Assembly: GCA_002304785.1 (NCBI GenBank)
Contig: DBMG01000101.1
Location: forward strand, 1 to 23,771
Origin: Candidatus Accumulibacter sp. UBA704
GTDB lineage: Bacteria > Pseudomonadota > Gammaproteobacteria > Burkholderiales > Rhodocyclaceae
Direction: 5' to 3'
Length of the DNA: 23,771 bases
Each line of letters begins with the position of its first letter. The first letter of the stretch is position 1. Made by a program: the position numbers and the translations under genes. Shown piece by piece: positions 7,694 through 14,643 of this stretch. Below the pieces are notes generated by a model that made no database searches, was not told the origin of the DNA, and saw nothing but the letters and a program-made list of their open reading frames with translations.

Positions 7694-9286
7694 CTATAGG
7701 TCCGGTCCGGCGTAGGACAGGTTGAACGACTTGTTGATCAGCGGGAAGTCGGGAACGATGTTGTCGATTACCGCGTGTTCGAGAGCTGGCCAGTTCTGCC
7801 ACGAGGGGTCATGGCAATGGCAACGGCGGATCTTGCCGTCGGCGCCGGTTTCCACGGCCACGAGAATGTCGCCGCGCCAGCCTTCGATCCACCCCAGACC
7901 ACGCTTGTCCGCTTCGCTGCGTACTTCGCAGCGGACTTCTCCCGCTGGTATTTCGCGCAGGATCTTGCGAATCAGATGCAGGGATTCCTTGATTTCGGTG
8001 AAGCGCACTTGCGCGCGTGCCGCCACATCGCCATTGCGTTCGATGGCCATGCGCGGGGTTAACTGGTCGTAGGGGGCGCAGGCATGATTGCAGCGCAGAT
8101 CCCAGTGCTGCGCGCTGGCCCGCCCGGCTAGCCCGATCACGCCGAGCAGCTTGGCCAACTGCGGCGTGACGCGACCGGTCGTCAGGAAACGATCCTGCAA
8201 TCCGGCGTGTTCGTCGTAGATGTTCTTGAGGGTCCGCAGTTCGCTCTCGAGTGCCTCGCACTGCGTGAAAATGGCGTGCGCGCCTGCATCGTCCAGATCA
8301 ACCGTCACGCCGCCGGGCACGATGCGATCCATCATGAAGCGGTGGCCGAACAGGCGGGCATTCAGACGGACCCAGTCTTCCTTGAGACGCATGAACTGCA
8401 TCAGCCCGAAAGCCAGCGCCACGTCGTTGCCGAGGTAACCGAGGTCGCCAAGATGATTGACGATGCGCTCGCGTTCGAGCAACAGCGCGCGCAGCCACAG
8501 GGCGCGCGGCGGCGGCGCCACCGCGCCGATGGCCTCCGCGGCCTGACTGTAGGCCCAGGCGTAGGCGACCGTCGAATCTCCGGAAACTCGGCCGGCCAGA
8601 CGGACGCCTTCGCCCAGGCTCATGCCGGCAAAGCGGCGTTCGATCCCCTTGTGTTTCCACCCCAGCCGCTGCTCAAGGCGCAGGACATTCTCGCCCATGA
8701 CTGAAAAACGGAAATGGCCCGGTTCGATGACGCCGGCGTGGATCGGTCCGACCGGAACCTCGTGTACGCCGTCGCCCTCCACACGGACGAAGGCGTACTC
8801 CTCGTTCTGCGTGGCATGCTGCGTGTCCGGCGCATCGCTGCGCAACGGATAGTAGTCGGCCGGCCAGTTGGCATGCCGCAGCCAGGAGCGCGCGTCGCCG
8901 CTGGCCGGGTGCGCCCCGATCATGTCCATCACTGCGCGCTGCATGCGGTTGGCGGCGGGAAAACGTGTGCAAAGATCGGGGAAGGTAGGGGCTTCAGCGG
9001 GCAGCGGCAAGGTCAGGCACACCAGGCCTTCCGCCAGGTCGAAAGCAACATGCAGGGCGAAACCCAGACGGGTTTCCCGATTGCGCTCGTCGCTGCCCCA
9101 CAAGGCCACGATACGTCGGCCGCCGGCGTGGGCGGCGTCGCAGAAGGCCAGCAACTCGGCCTCGTCGACGCAGGCGGCGTAGGTGGGCACCGCATGATCG
9201 GCGAGCGCTTCGAATTCGATGGTCTGGTCGAGGAATTGCATGGGAGTCTGGCTTTCCATTCTGCTGCTTTCCGTCCTGTGGTTCAT
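7694..9286 (-). CDS. hyfG: HycE/HyfG-like large subunit lacking all NiFe ligands (Ehr type)
   Basis: A 530-residue homologue of the fused NuoC-NuoD-like large subunit of formate hydrogenlyase and hydrogenase 4. Residues 15-145 correspond to the 30-kDa (NuoC) part, and 160-530 to the 49-kDa (NuoD) part, with VPVGPIHAGVIEPGHFRF at 177-194. In active enzymes the first motif is RxCGxCGxxHS; here it reads RLAGRVSGDST (229-239). The second, DPCxxC, reads NLSYAG (522-527). All four cysteines that bind Ni and Fe are thus replaced, and the protein ends three residues later with no cleavable tail. It cannot hold a normal NiFe site and fits the Ehr relatives. ATG 9286 overlaps the hyfF stop (ATGA); Met10 at 9259, with GGACGG upstream, is an alternative start. 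Confidence 0.88.
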   Translation of the reverse strand: MNHRTESSRMESQTPMQFLDQTIEFEALADHAVPTYAACVDEAELLAFCDAAHAGGRRIVALWGSDERNRETRLGFALHVAFDLAEGLVCLTLPLPAEAPTFPDLCTRFPAANRMQRAVMDMIGAHPASGDARSWLRHANWPADYYPLRSDAPDTQHATQNEEYAFVRVEGDGVHEVPVGPIHAGVIEPGHFRFSVMGENVLRLEQRLGWKHKGIERRFAGMSLGEGVRLAGRVSGDSTVAYAWAYSQAAEAIGAVAPPPRALWLRALLLERERIVNHLGDLGYLGNDVALAFGLMQFMRLKEDWVRLNARLFGHRFMMDRIVPGGVTVDLDDAGAHAIFTQCEALESELRTLKNIYDEHAGLQDRFLTTGRVTPQLAKLLGVIGLAGRASAQHWDLRCNHACAPYDQLTPRMAIERNGDVAARAQVRFTEIKESLHLIRKILREIPAGEVRCEVRSEADKRGLGWIEGWRGDILVAVETGADGKIRRCHCHDPSWQNWPALEHAVIDNIVPDFPLINKSFNLSYAGPDL

Positions 9287-10734
9287 CCGACCATCCGGGC
9301 TGCCTGGCGGAACCATTCGCTGAGGTAAGGCGGGATCCACAGCCCCAGGATCAGCACCAATCCCAGATGGACGAAAACCGGCAGCAGCGCCGGGTTGTGA
9401 GCCAAGGGTTTCACGGTTGGTTCCCCGAAGGCCATGTTCTGTACCTTGCCGAACATCGACGCAAAGGCGACGCCCAAGGCAATGAGCAGGATGGGTGTGG
9501 CCCACGGATAATGCTTGATGGCCGTGGTCAGGATCATGAATTCACTGGTAAATACGCCGAACGGCGGCATGCCCAGAATGGCCAGGGTGCCGAGCATCAA
9601 TCCCCAGCCGATGGTCGGCGAGCGCCTGATCAGCCCCTTGATCTCGTCGATGACCTGGGTGCCGGCCATCTGGGCGGCATGGCCGACGGCAAAGAAGATG
9701 GCCGACTTGGTCAACGAGTGCACCGTCATGTGCAGCAAGCCGGCGAAACTGGCTACCCCGCCGCCCATGCCGAAGGCAAAGGTGATCAGCCCCATGTGTT
9801 CGATCGAGGAAAAGCCGAACAGGCGTTTGACGTCTTTTTGCCGGGACAGGTAGAACGATGGGACAACCACCGTCAGCAGGCCGAAGCCCATCATCAGGTT
9901 GCCGGCGAAGTGCGTATTCAGCGCCCCGTCCACCAGCACCTTGCAGCGGATGATGGCGTACAGGGCAACGTTCAGCAGCAGGCCGGACAGCACGGCGGAA
10001 ACCGGCGTCGGGCCTTCGGCGTGGGCGTCCGGCAGCCAGTTGTGCAGCGGCACGAGTCCCGTCTTGGTGCCGTAGCCGACGATCATGAAGACGAAAGCCA
10101 GCGAGAGGATGGTCGGTTCGAGTTCGGTGCGGTAGGCGTAGAGGTGCGTCCACAGCATCGCTCCCTCTTCGTGGACGAACACTTGCTCGGCGGCGAAGTA
10201 GATGAGGATGGTCCCGAACAGTGCCTGGGCGATGCCGACGCCGCACAGGATGAAATACTTCCAGGCGGCTTCCAGGCTTTCCGGTGTCCGGTATAGCGCA
10301 ACCAGCAGGACTGTCGCCAGCGTGGCGGCTTCCATGGCTACCCAGAGGATGCCGATATTGTTGGTCGACAAGGCGACCAGCATGGTGCACATGAACATCT
10401 GGAACATGCTGTGGTAGAGCCTGAGTCGCCCGGAGGACAGTTTCCCGTGATCGTGTTCGATGCGCATGTAGGGGCGGGAGAAGACGGACGTGGTGAATCC
10501 GACCAGCGCGGTCAGGGCGATCAGGAAAACATTGAGAGGATCGACGAAGAACTGCTCATCGAGCACGTTCAACGGTCCGTCGCTGATGACGTGGACAGTC
10601 AGCAGCGCGGCGGCCAGCAACGTGAGCAGGCTGCCTGCGATATTGATGCTGGCGGCGTACCGTCGGTGGCCGACCAGCGCCAGCGTAGCGGAGGTGATGA
10701 GGGGGATGGCCAGGACCAGGACGAGTTCACTCAT
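9283..10734 (-). CDS. hyfF: Hydrogenase-4/Ehr antiporter-like membrane subunit F
   Basis: A 483-residue integral membrane protein of the Mrp-antiporter/NuoL-M-N family (HyfF/HycC type) with about 14 predicted helices. Residues expected for ion translocation are visible: Glu135 in the TM5 motif WVAMEAATL, Lys224 in GTKTGLVPLHNWLPDAH (with His231 and His238), and Lys343 in HSLTKSAIFF. At the broken-helix motif the residue after LLL is Asn255, where HyfB of this operon has Lys. The protein should pump H+ or Na+ when the complex turns over. Its ATG overlaps the hyfE stop by four bases, and its TGA overlaps the hyfG start by four. Confidence 0.92.
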   Translation of the reverse strand: MSELVLVLAIPLITSATLALVGHRRYAASINIAGSLLTLLAAALLTVHVISDGPLNVLDEQFFVDPLNVFLIALTALVGFTTSVFSRPYMRIEHDHGKLSSGRLRLYHSMFQMFMCTMLVALSTNNIGILWVAMEAATLATVLLVALYRTPESLEAAWKYFILCGVGIAQALFGTILIYFAAEQVFVHEEGAMLWTHLYAYRTELEPTILSLAFVFMIVGYGTKTGLVPLHNWLPDAHAEGPTPVSAVLSGLLLNVALYAIIRCKVLVDGALNTHFAGNLMMGFGLLTVVVPSFYLSRQKDVKRLFGFSSIEHMGLITFAFGMGGGVASFAGLLHMTVHSLTKSAIFFAVGHAAQMAGTQVIDEIKGLIRRSPTIGWGLMLGTLAILGMPPFGVFTSEFMILTTAIKHYPWATPILLIALGVAFASMFGKVQNMAFGEPTVKPLAHNPALLPVFVHLGLVLILGLWIPPYLSEWFRQAARMVG

Positions 10735-11411
10735 TCTTCCTTGATCCTTTCCATGTGGCGGATATCCAGGCTGTCGAACTGCTGCCGGATCTGGAAGAAG
10801 AACACGCCGAAGATGACCATGCCGACCATCACGTCGAGTGCTATGCCCAGTTCCACGACCATCGGCATGCCATAGGTGGCGCTGGTGGCGGCGAAGAAAA
10901 GGCCGTTCTCCATGGCCAGGAAGGCGATCACCTGCGGCACCGCCTTGCTGCGCGTGATCATCATCAGGAACGACAGCAGGACGCAGGCCAACGCGATGCC
11001 GATGGTGGCGCGCATGATCGTGCCGGAGAGCTGCGAGATCGGTTGTGCCACGTTGAAGGCGACGACGACCAGGGCAATGCCGACGAGCATGGTGGTCGGG
11101 ATGTTGAGGATCGTCTCCACGTCCCATTTGACCGACAGTTTGCGGATCAGGCGGTGCAGGATGTACGGCAGGGCGATGACCTTGAGCGTCAGGGTCAGTC
11201 CGGCCGACCAGTACAGGTGGCTCTGGTGCGTGGTGTAGGCGACGATGACGGTCGAGGTGAACAGCACCGCGCCCTGCAGCATGAACAGGTTGATCAGCGA
11301 CAGGATGCGACGCTGGGCCAGCATGGCGAAGCCAAGCAGCAGCATGATGGCGGCGCAGAGATTGATGAGTTGGCCACCCAGCGCGTCGGAAAGAATGATC
11401 GCGGGCGTCAT
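10731..11411 (-). CDS. hyfE: Hydrogenase-4/Ehr membrane subunit E (NuoK-like)
   Basis: A 226-residue membrane protein of the HyfE family with about six or seven helices. The C-terminal part resembles NuoK (VVELGIALDVMVGMVIF, 185-201, with the membrane glutamate Glu187). A second acidic residue, Glu168, lies in AFLAMENGLFF. In hydrogenase 4 and related complexes this subunit links the antiporter subunits to the HyfC-type core and forms part of the ion path. The long open frame extends upstream, but the true start is ATG 11411, which overlaps the hyfC TGA by four bases and gives the normal family length. The stop overlaps the hyfF start in the same way. Confidence 0.9.
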   Translation of the reverse strand: MTPAIILSDALGGQLINLCAAIMLLLGFAMLAQRRILSLINLFMLQGAVLFTSTVIVAYTTHQSHLYWSAGLTLTLKVIALPYILHRLIRKLSVKWDVETILNIPTTMLVGIALVVVAFNVAQPISQLSGTIMRATIGIALACVLLSFLMMITRSKAVPQVIAFLAMENGLFFAATSATYGMPMVVELGIALDVMVGMVIFGVFFFQIRQQFDSLDIRHMERIKEE

Positions 11412-12361
11412 CGGCCGGTCTCCAGCAGCAGGTGCACCAGCATGGCCAGGACGGCTAGCAGGAACGCGGTCCCGAGGAACTCGGGAGCGCGGAAGATGCG
11501 CATCTTGGCGCTGAGGGTCTCGATCAGCGCCAGCACGAAGCCGCCGATCGCCAGCTTGATCAGCATGTAGAAAGCAGCAAGCATCAGGTCGGCCGGCTGC
11601 GCCGTCGCGGGAATGCCGAACGGCACGAACAGTGCGATGCCGAGGCAGGAATAAGCGAAGAGTTTCAGGCTCGCGGCCCACTCGATGAGCGCCAAGTGTC
11701 GCCCCGAGTATTCGAGGATCATGGCCTCGTGGATCATCGTCAGTTCCAGGTGCGTCGTCGGGTTGTCCACGGGAACGCGCGCGTTTTCGGCCAGCGAAAC
11801 CATGGTGAACGCGGTTCCGGCAAAAGCCAGGCTCGGGTAGATGATCAGGTCGGTGCGGGTCAGCGTCTGCACAATCGACGACAGCGATGTCGAGTGCGAG
11901 ATCAGCGAGGTGGTGAAAAAAACCATCAGCAGGGCCGGTTCGGCCAGAAACCCGATCAGCATTTCGCGGCGCGAGCCGAGCGAACCAAACGAAGTGCCGA
12001 CGTCCATGCCGGCCAGGGCGATGAACACGCGGGCCAGAGCGAACAGGCCGACAAAGGCGATGGCATCGGCGGCCGGTGCGAGGACCAGGTTGGTGGATAA
12101 CGTCGGCACGATGGCCGAAGCCAGCGCCATGCAGGCGAAGATGGCATAGGGCGCAGCGCGGAACAGCGGCGAAGCGTTGTGCGCCAGCAGGACTTCCTTG
12201 TGGAAGAGCTTGTGCAGTGTGAAATAGGTCTGCAGCAGCGGCGGTGCCGTGCGGTTTTGCAGCCACGCCCGGCATTGGTTGACCCAGCCGACCAGCAACG
12301 GGGCCAGCAGCAGGGCTGCCACCAATTCGATCAGTTGGGCGATGAGGGCGTAGAAGTTCAT
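11408..12361 (-). CDS. hyfC: Hydrogenase-4/Ehr membrane core subunit C (NuoH-like)
   Basis: A 317-residue membrane protein of the NuoH/HycD/HyfC family with about eight helices. The conserved cytoplasmic loops are clear: REMLIGFLAEPAL (132-144) and ENARVPVDNPTTHLELTMIHEA (192-213), the latter being the family hallmark. In complex I this subunit forms the quinone entry and docks the peripheral arm; in Ech/Hyf-type complexes it anchors the large and small subunits. Its intact loops suggest the peripheral arm still docks here even though the large subunit has no NiFe site. ATG 12361 overlaps the hyfB stop by four bases, and the TGA overlaps the hyfE start. Confidence 0.93.
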   Translation of the reverse strand: MNFYALIAQLIELVAALLLAPLLVGWVNQCRAWLQNRTAPPLLQTYFTLHKLFHKEVLLAHNASPLFRAAPYAIFACMALASAIVPTLSTNLVLAPAADAIAFVGLFALARVFIALAGMDVGTSFGSLGSRREMLIGFLAEPALLMVFFTTSLISHSTSLSSIVQTLTRTDLIIYPSLAFAGTAFTMVSLAENARVPVDNPTTHLELTMIHEAMILEYSGRHLALIEWAASLKLFAYSCLGIALFVPFGIPATAQPADLMLAAFYMLIKLAIGGFVLALIETLSAKMRIFRAPEFLGTAFLLAVLAMLVHLLLETGR

Positions 12362-14367
12362 CCGCGTGTCAGGACGAGAAGGGTGATCAGCGTTGCGAAG
12401 CTGTACAGGAGATAGATGGCGATCCGTCCTCGCTGCAGGAAATCCACCACCCGAGTGCCTTGCTCGACGATCCAGGCGACCGGCAGGTACAGCCAGTACC
12501 AGAACGGATCCTCGACGATCGAGAGGTAGCGCGGCTCGGCGTCGAAGGGCGAAGGGTGCTGGCGCGTGCGTTTGAAGAAAGGCGAGAAAATGCGCCGGAT
12601 CGGCTGGCTGTATCCTTCGGAGGTGTCCTGCATGCGCCCGGTCTGCAGCGGGAAGCCGCAGTCCCATGGCGGAACACGCTTCGCGCGGCTGTGGAAGTAG
12701 CGGCGCACGGCGAGCCACGAAACAAGCGTCATCGCCACGATGCCGCAGAAGAAGATGATCGGGCTGTAGCTGGCGCGTTCTTCGTAGAACGGGGCCAGGA
12801 ACAGCCAGTTCTCGGGCCGGGCATCGAGTTGCCGGCCAAATCCGATGAGCAATTGCATGACCGGGTCCAGCAGGCTGACGATCACATTGGGCATCAGCCC
12901 CAGCAGCACACAGCCGGCGGCCAGCCAGAGCAAGCCGAGACGCGAGAGGCGCGAAGCGTCGCGCGCTTGTGCAAGCTTTTCCTCGCGGGGCTGGCCAAGG
13001 AAGACCACCCCGAAGAACTTGACCATGGTGAAGCCGGCGAGCGCGGCGATCAGGGCGATGGCCGCGGCGAACACCGGCAGCAGCATGTTCAGGTAGCCGT
13101 GCGGTACCTCCGGTGTGAACAGGAAACTCTGTAGCAGCAGCCATTCCGAGACGAAGCCGTTGAGCGGCGGCAGGCCCGCCGAGGCCAGTACTCCGATCAG
13201 CGCCAGCCAGGCGACCCAGGGCATCTGGTGGATCAGGCCGCCGAGCTTGCCGAGATTGCGCTCGCCGGTAGCATGCAGCACCGAGCCGGTGGACAGGAAC
13301 AACAGGCTCTTGAAGAAAGCGTGGTTCAAGCAGTGGTAGAGCGTTGCGGTCAGCGCCAGGGAGGCAAAGCCGGTCATGCCGAAGGCGCGGAAGATAAGGG
13401 TCAGGCCCATGCCGAGGGTGATCAACCCGATGTTCTCGATCGACGAATAGGCGAGCAGTCGTTTCATGTCCGTCTGCACCGCCGAGAAGACGACGCCGAA
13501 CAGGGCGGTCGCCAATCCGACCAGTAGCAACAGCAGTCCCCACCACCACGTATGCGCGTGCAGCAAGTCGAAGCCGACGCGCAGCAGGCCGTAGATGGCC
13601 GTCTTCAACATCACGCCGCTCATCATCGCCGAAACCGGTGAAGGTGCCGCGGGATGGGCTTCAGGCAGCCACACGTGCAGCGGCAGGATGCCCGCCTTGG
13701 CGCCGAACCCGACGAGGGCGAGCAGGAAGGCGGTTGTGCGCCAGAAAGCTCCGTCGGCGAACTGACGCATGGCGTCGAATGTGTAGTCGCCGGTGCTTCC
13801 GGCCATGAGGCCGAAGGAAAGGAGGATGGCGACCGAGCCGATGTGCGCGATCAGCAGATACAGGTAGCCTGCGCGCCGGATCTCAGGGTGACGGTGTTCG
13901 GCGGTGACCAGGAAAAACGAACTCAGCGCCATCGTTTCCCAGGCGACCATGAAGGCATAGCCGTCGTTGGCCAGCAGGACGAAGCTCATGCTGGCCAGGA
14001 AAGCGTGGTAGAGCAGGCACTGCAGGCCGAGCACCGAGCTTTGGCTCTTGCGGAAGTATCCCGCGGCATAGATCGAAATGCCGGCCGATGCCGCGCCGAG
14101 GAGGAAGAGGAAGAAGGAAGTAAGCGCGTCGAGCCGCAGGTGGAAGGGGAGACCGGGCAGCCCGATCGGCAAGATCAGTTCCTGCATCTCCGAAACCAGT
14201 CCGACCAGCGACAGGATGGCCAGCACCAAACTGTTGATGGCGCCCAGCGGGAAAAGGACGCGACTGATGACGGTGAATCGATGTGCGAGGAAAACGCCGG
14301 CAATGCCGAGGGCCAACCAGATCAGGGCGGTAATCAGAACCCAGTCGATCAGCGCCAGTCGGGACAT
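12358..14367 (-). CDS. hyfB: Hydrogenase-4/Ehr antiporter-like membrane subunit B
   Basis: A 669-residue membrane protein of the HyfB/HycC branch of the NuoL/Mrp antiporter family with about 16 helices. Ion-path residues include Glu144 (AWETMALSS), Lys224 (GAKAGILPLHVWLPEAH), Lys255 (GVMLKTAIYG) and Lys353 (NHAFFKSLLF). The C-terminal 130 residues contain a hydrophilic stretch with CGFPLQTGRMQDTSEGYSQ, typical of HyfB, and a final helix. Its ATG (14367) shares one base with the TAA of the preceding 90-residue gene. With hyfF it gives two antiporter-like subunits; E. coli Hyf has a third (HyfD), which is missing here. Confidence 0.93.
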   Translation of the reverse strand: MSRLALIDWVLITALIWLALGIAGVFLAHRFTVISRVLFPLGAINSLVLAILSLVGLVSEMQELILPIGLPGLPFHLRLDALTSFFLFLLGAASAGISIYAAGYFRKSQSSVLGLQCLLYHAFLASMSFVLLANDGYAFMVAWETMALSSFFLVTAEHRHPEIRRAGYLYLLIAHIGSVAILLSFGLMAGSTGDYTFDAMRQFADGAFWRTTAFLLALVGFGAKAGILPLHVWLPEAHPAAPSPVSAMMSGVMLKTAIYGLLRVGFDLLHAHTWWWGLLLLLVGLATALFGVVFSAVQTDMKRLLAYSSIENIGLITLGMGLTLIFRAFGMTGFASLALTATLYHCLNHAFFKSLLFLSTGSVLHATGERNLGKLGGLIHQMPWVAWLALIGVLASAGLPPLNGFVSEWLLLQSFLFTPEVPHGYLNMLLPVFAAAIALIAALAGFTMVKFFGVVFLGQPREEKLAQARDASRLSRLGLLWLAAGCVLLGLMPNVIVSLLDPVMQLLIGFGRQLDARPENWLFLAPFYEERASYSPIIFFCGIVAMTLVSWLAVRRYFHSRAKRVPPWDCGFPLQTGRMQDTSEGYSQPIRRIFSPFFKRTRQHPSPFDAEPRYLSIVEDPFWYWLYLPVAWIVEQGTRVVDFLQRGRIAIYLLYSFATLITLLVLTRG

Positions 14368-14639
14368 TATCGGTCGGGCTCCCGGTTTTGCTTGTCGGGG
14401 TGCTTGAGCAATTCCCGCAGGATTCGCGATGCTGCCCAGAACATCAGCGCCAATCCACCGGCGGTGGCGGTGCCGGCCTCAACCATGCTGCCGGGAAAAC
14501 CGGGGATGAACAGCGGTTTTCCGTACGCGAACCACATGGCGCCCGAGGCAAACAGAACCATCCCGACAATATCGATGCCGGCGAAGAGGAGTATGGCGAG
14601 CGTCAGTCGGGGGCGCAGGCCTGCTTGCGACGTTTGCAT
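14367..14639 (-). CDS. Small two-TM membrane protein of unknown function
   Basis: I do not recognise this 90-residue protein. It has a short basic N-terminus, one helix at about 14-40 (LAILLFAGIDIVGMVLFASG and onward), a loop with PGFPG, and a second helix at about 56-75, then a charged tail (RELLKHPDKQNREPDR). It begins four bases after the metG stop, and its TAA shares the last A with the hyfB ATG (TAATG), so it is almost certainly translated with hyfB. That placement makes it a candidate extra subunit or assembly factor of the hyf-like complex, but a metG-linked housekeeping role is equally open. Base composition is like its neighbours. Confidence 0.7.
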   Translation of the reverse strand: MQTSQAGLRPRLTLAILLFAGIDIVGMVLFASGAMWFAYGKPLFIPGFPGSMVEAGTATAGGLALMFWAASRILRELLKHPDKQNREPDR

Positions 14640-14643
14640 GAAA

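Noticed and set aside
7151..14367. Reading the string as a NADH dehydrogenase (complex I, nuo) operon or a working NiFe hydrogenase
   Set aside because: Subunit order and the HyfE- and HyfB-type proteins fit hydrogenase 4, and nuoEFG-type NADH parts are missing. The absent NiFe ligands rule out a normal hydrogenase.
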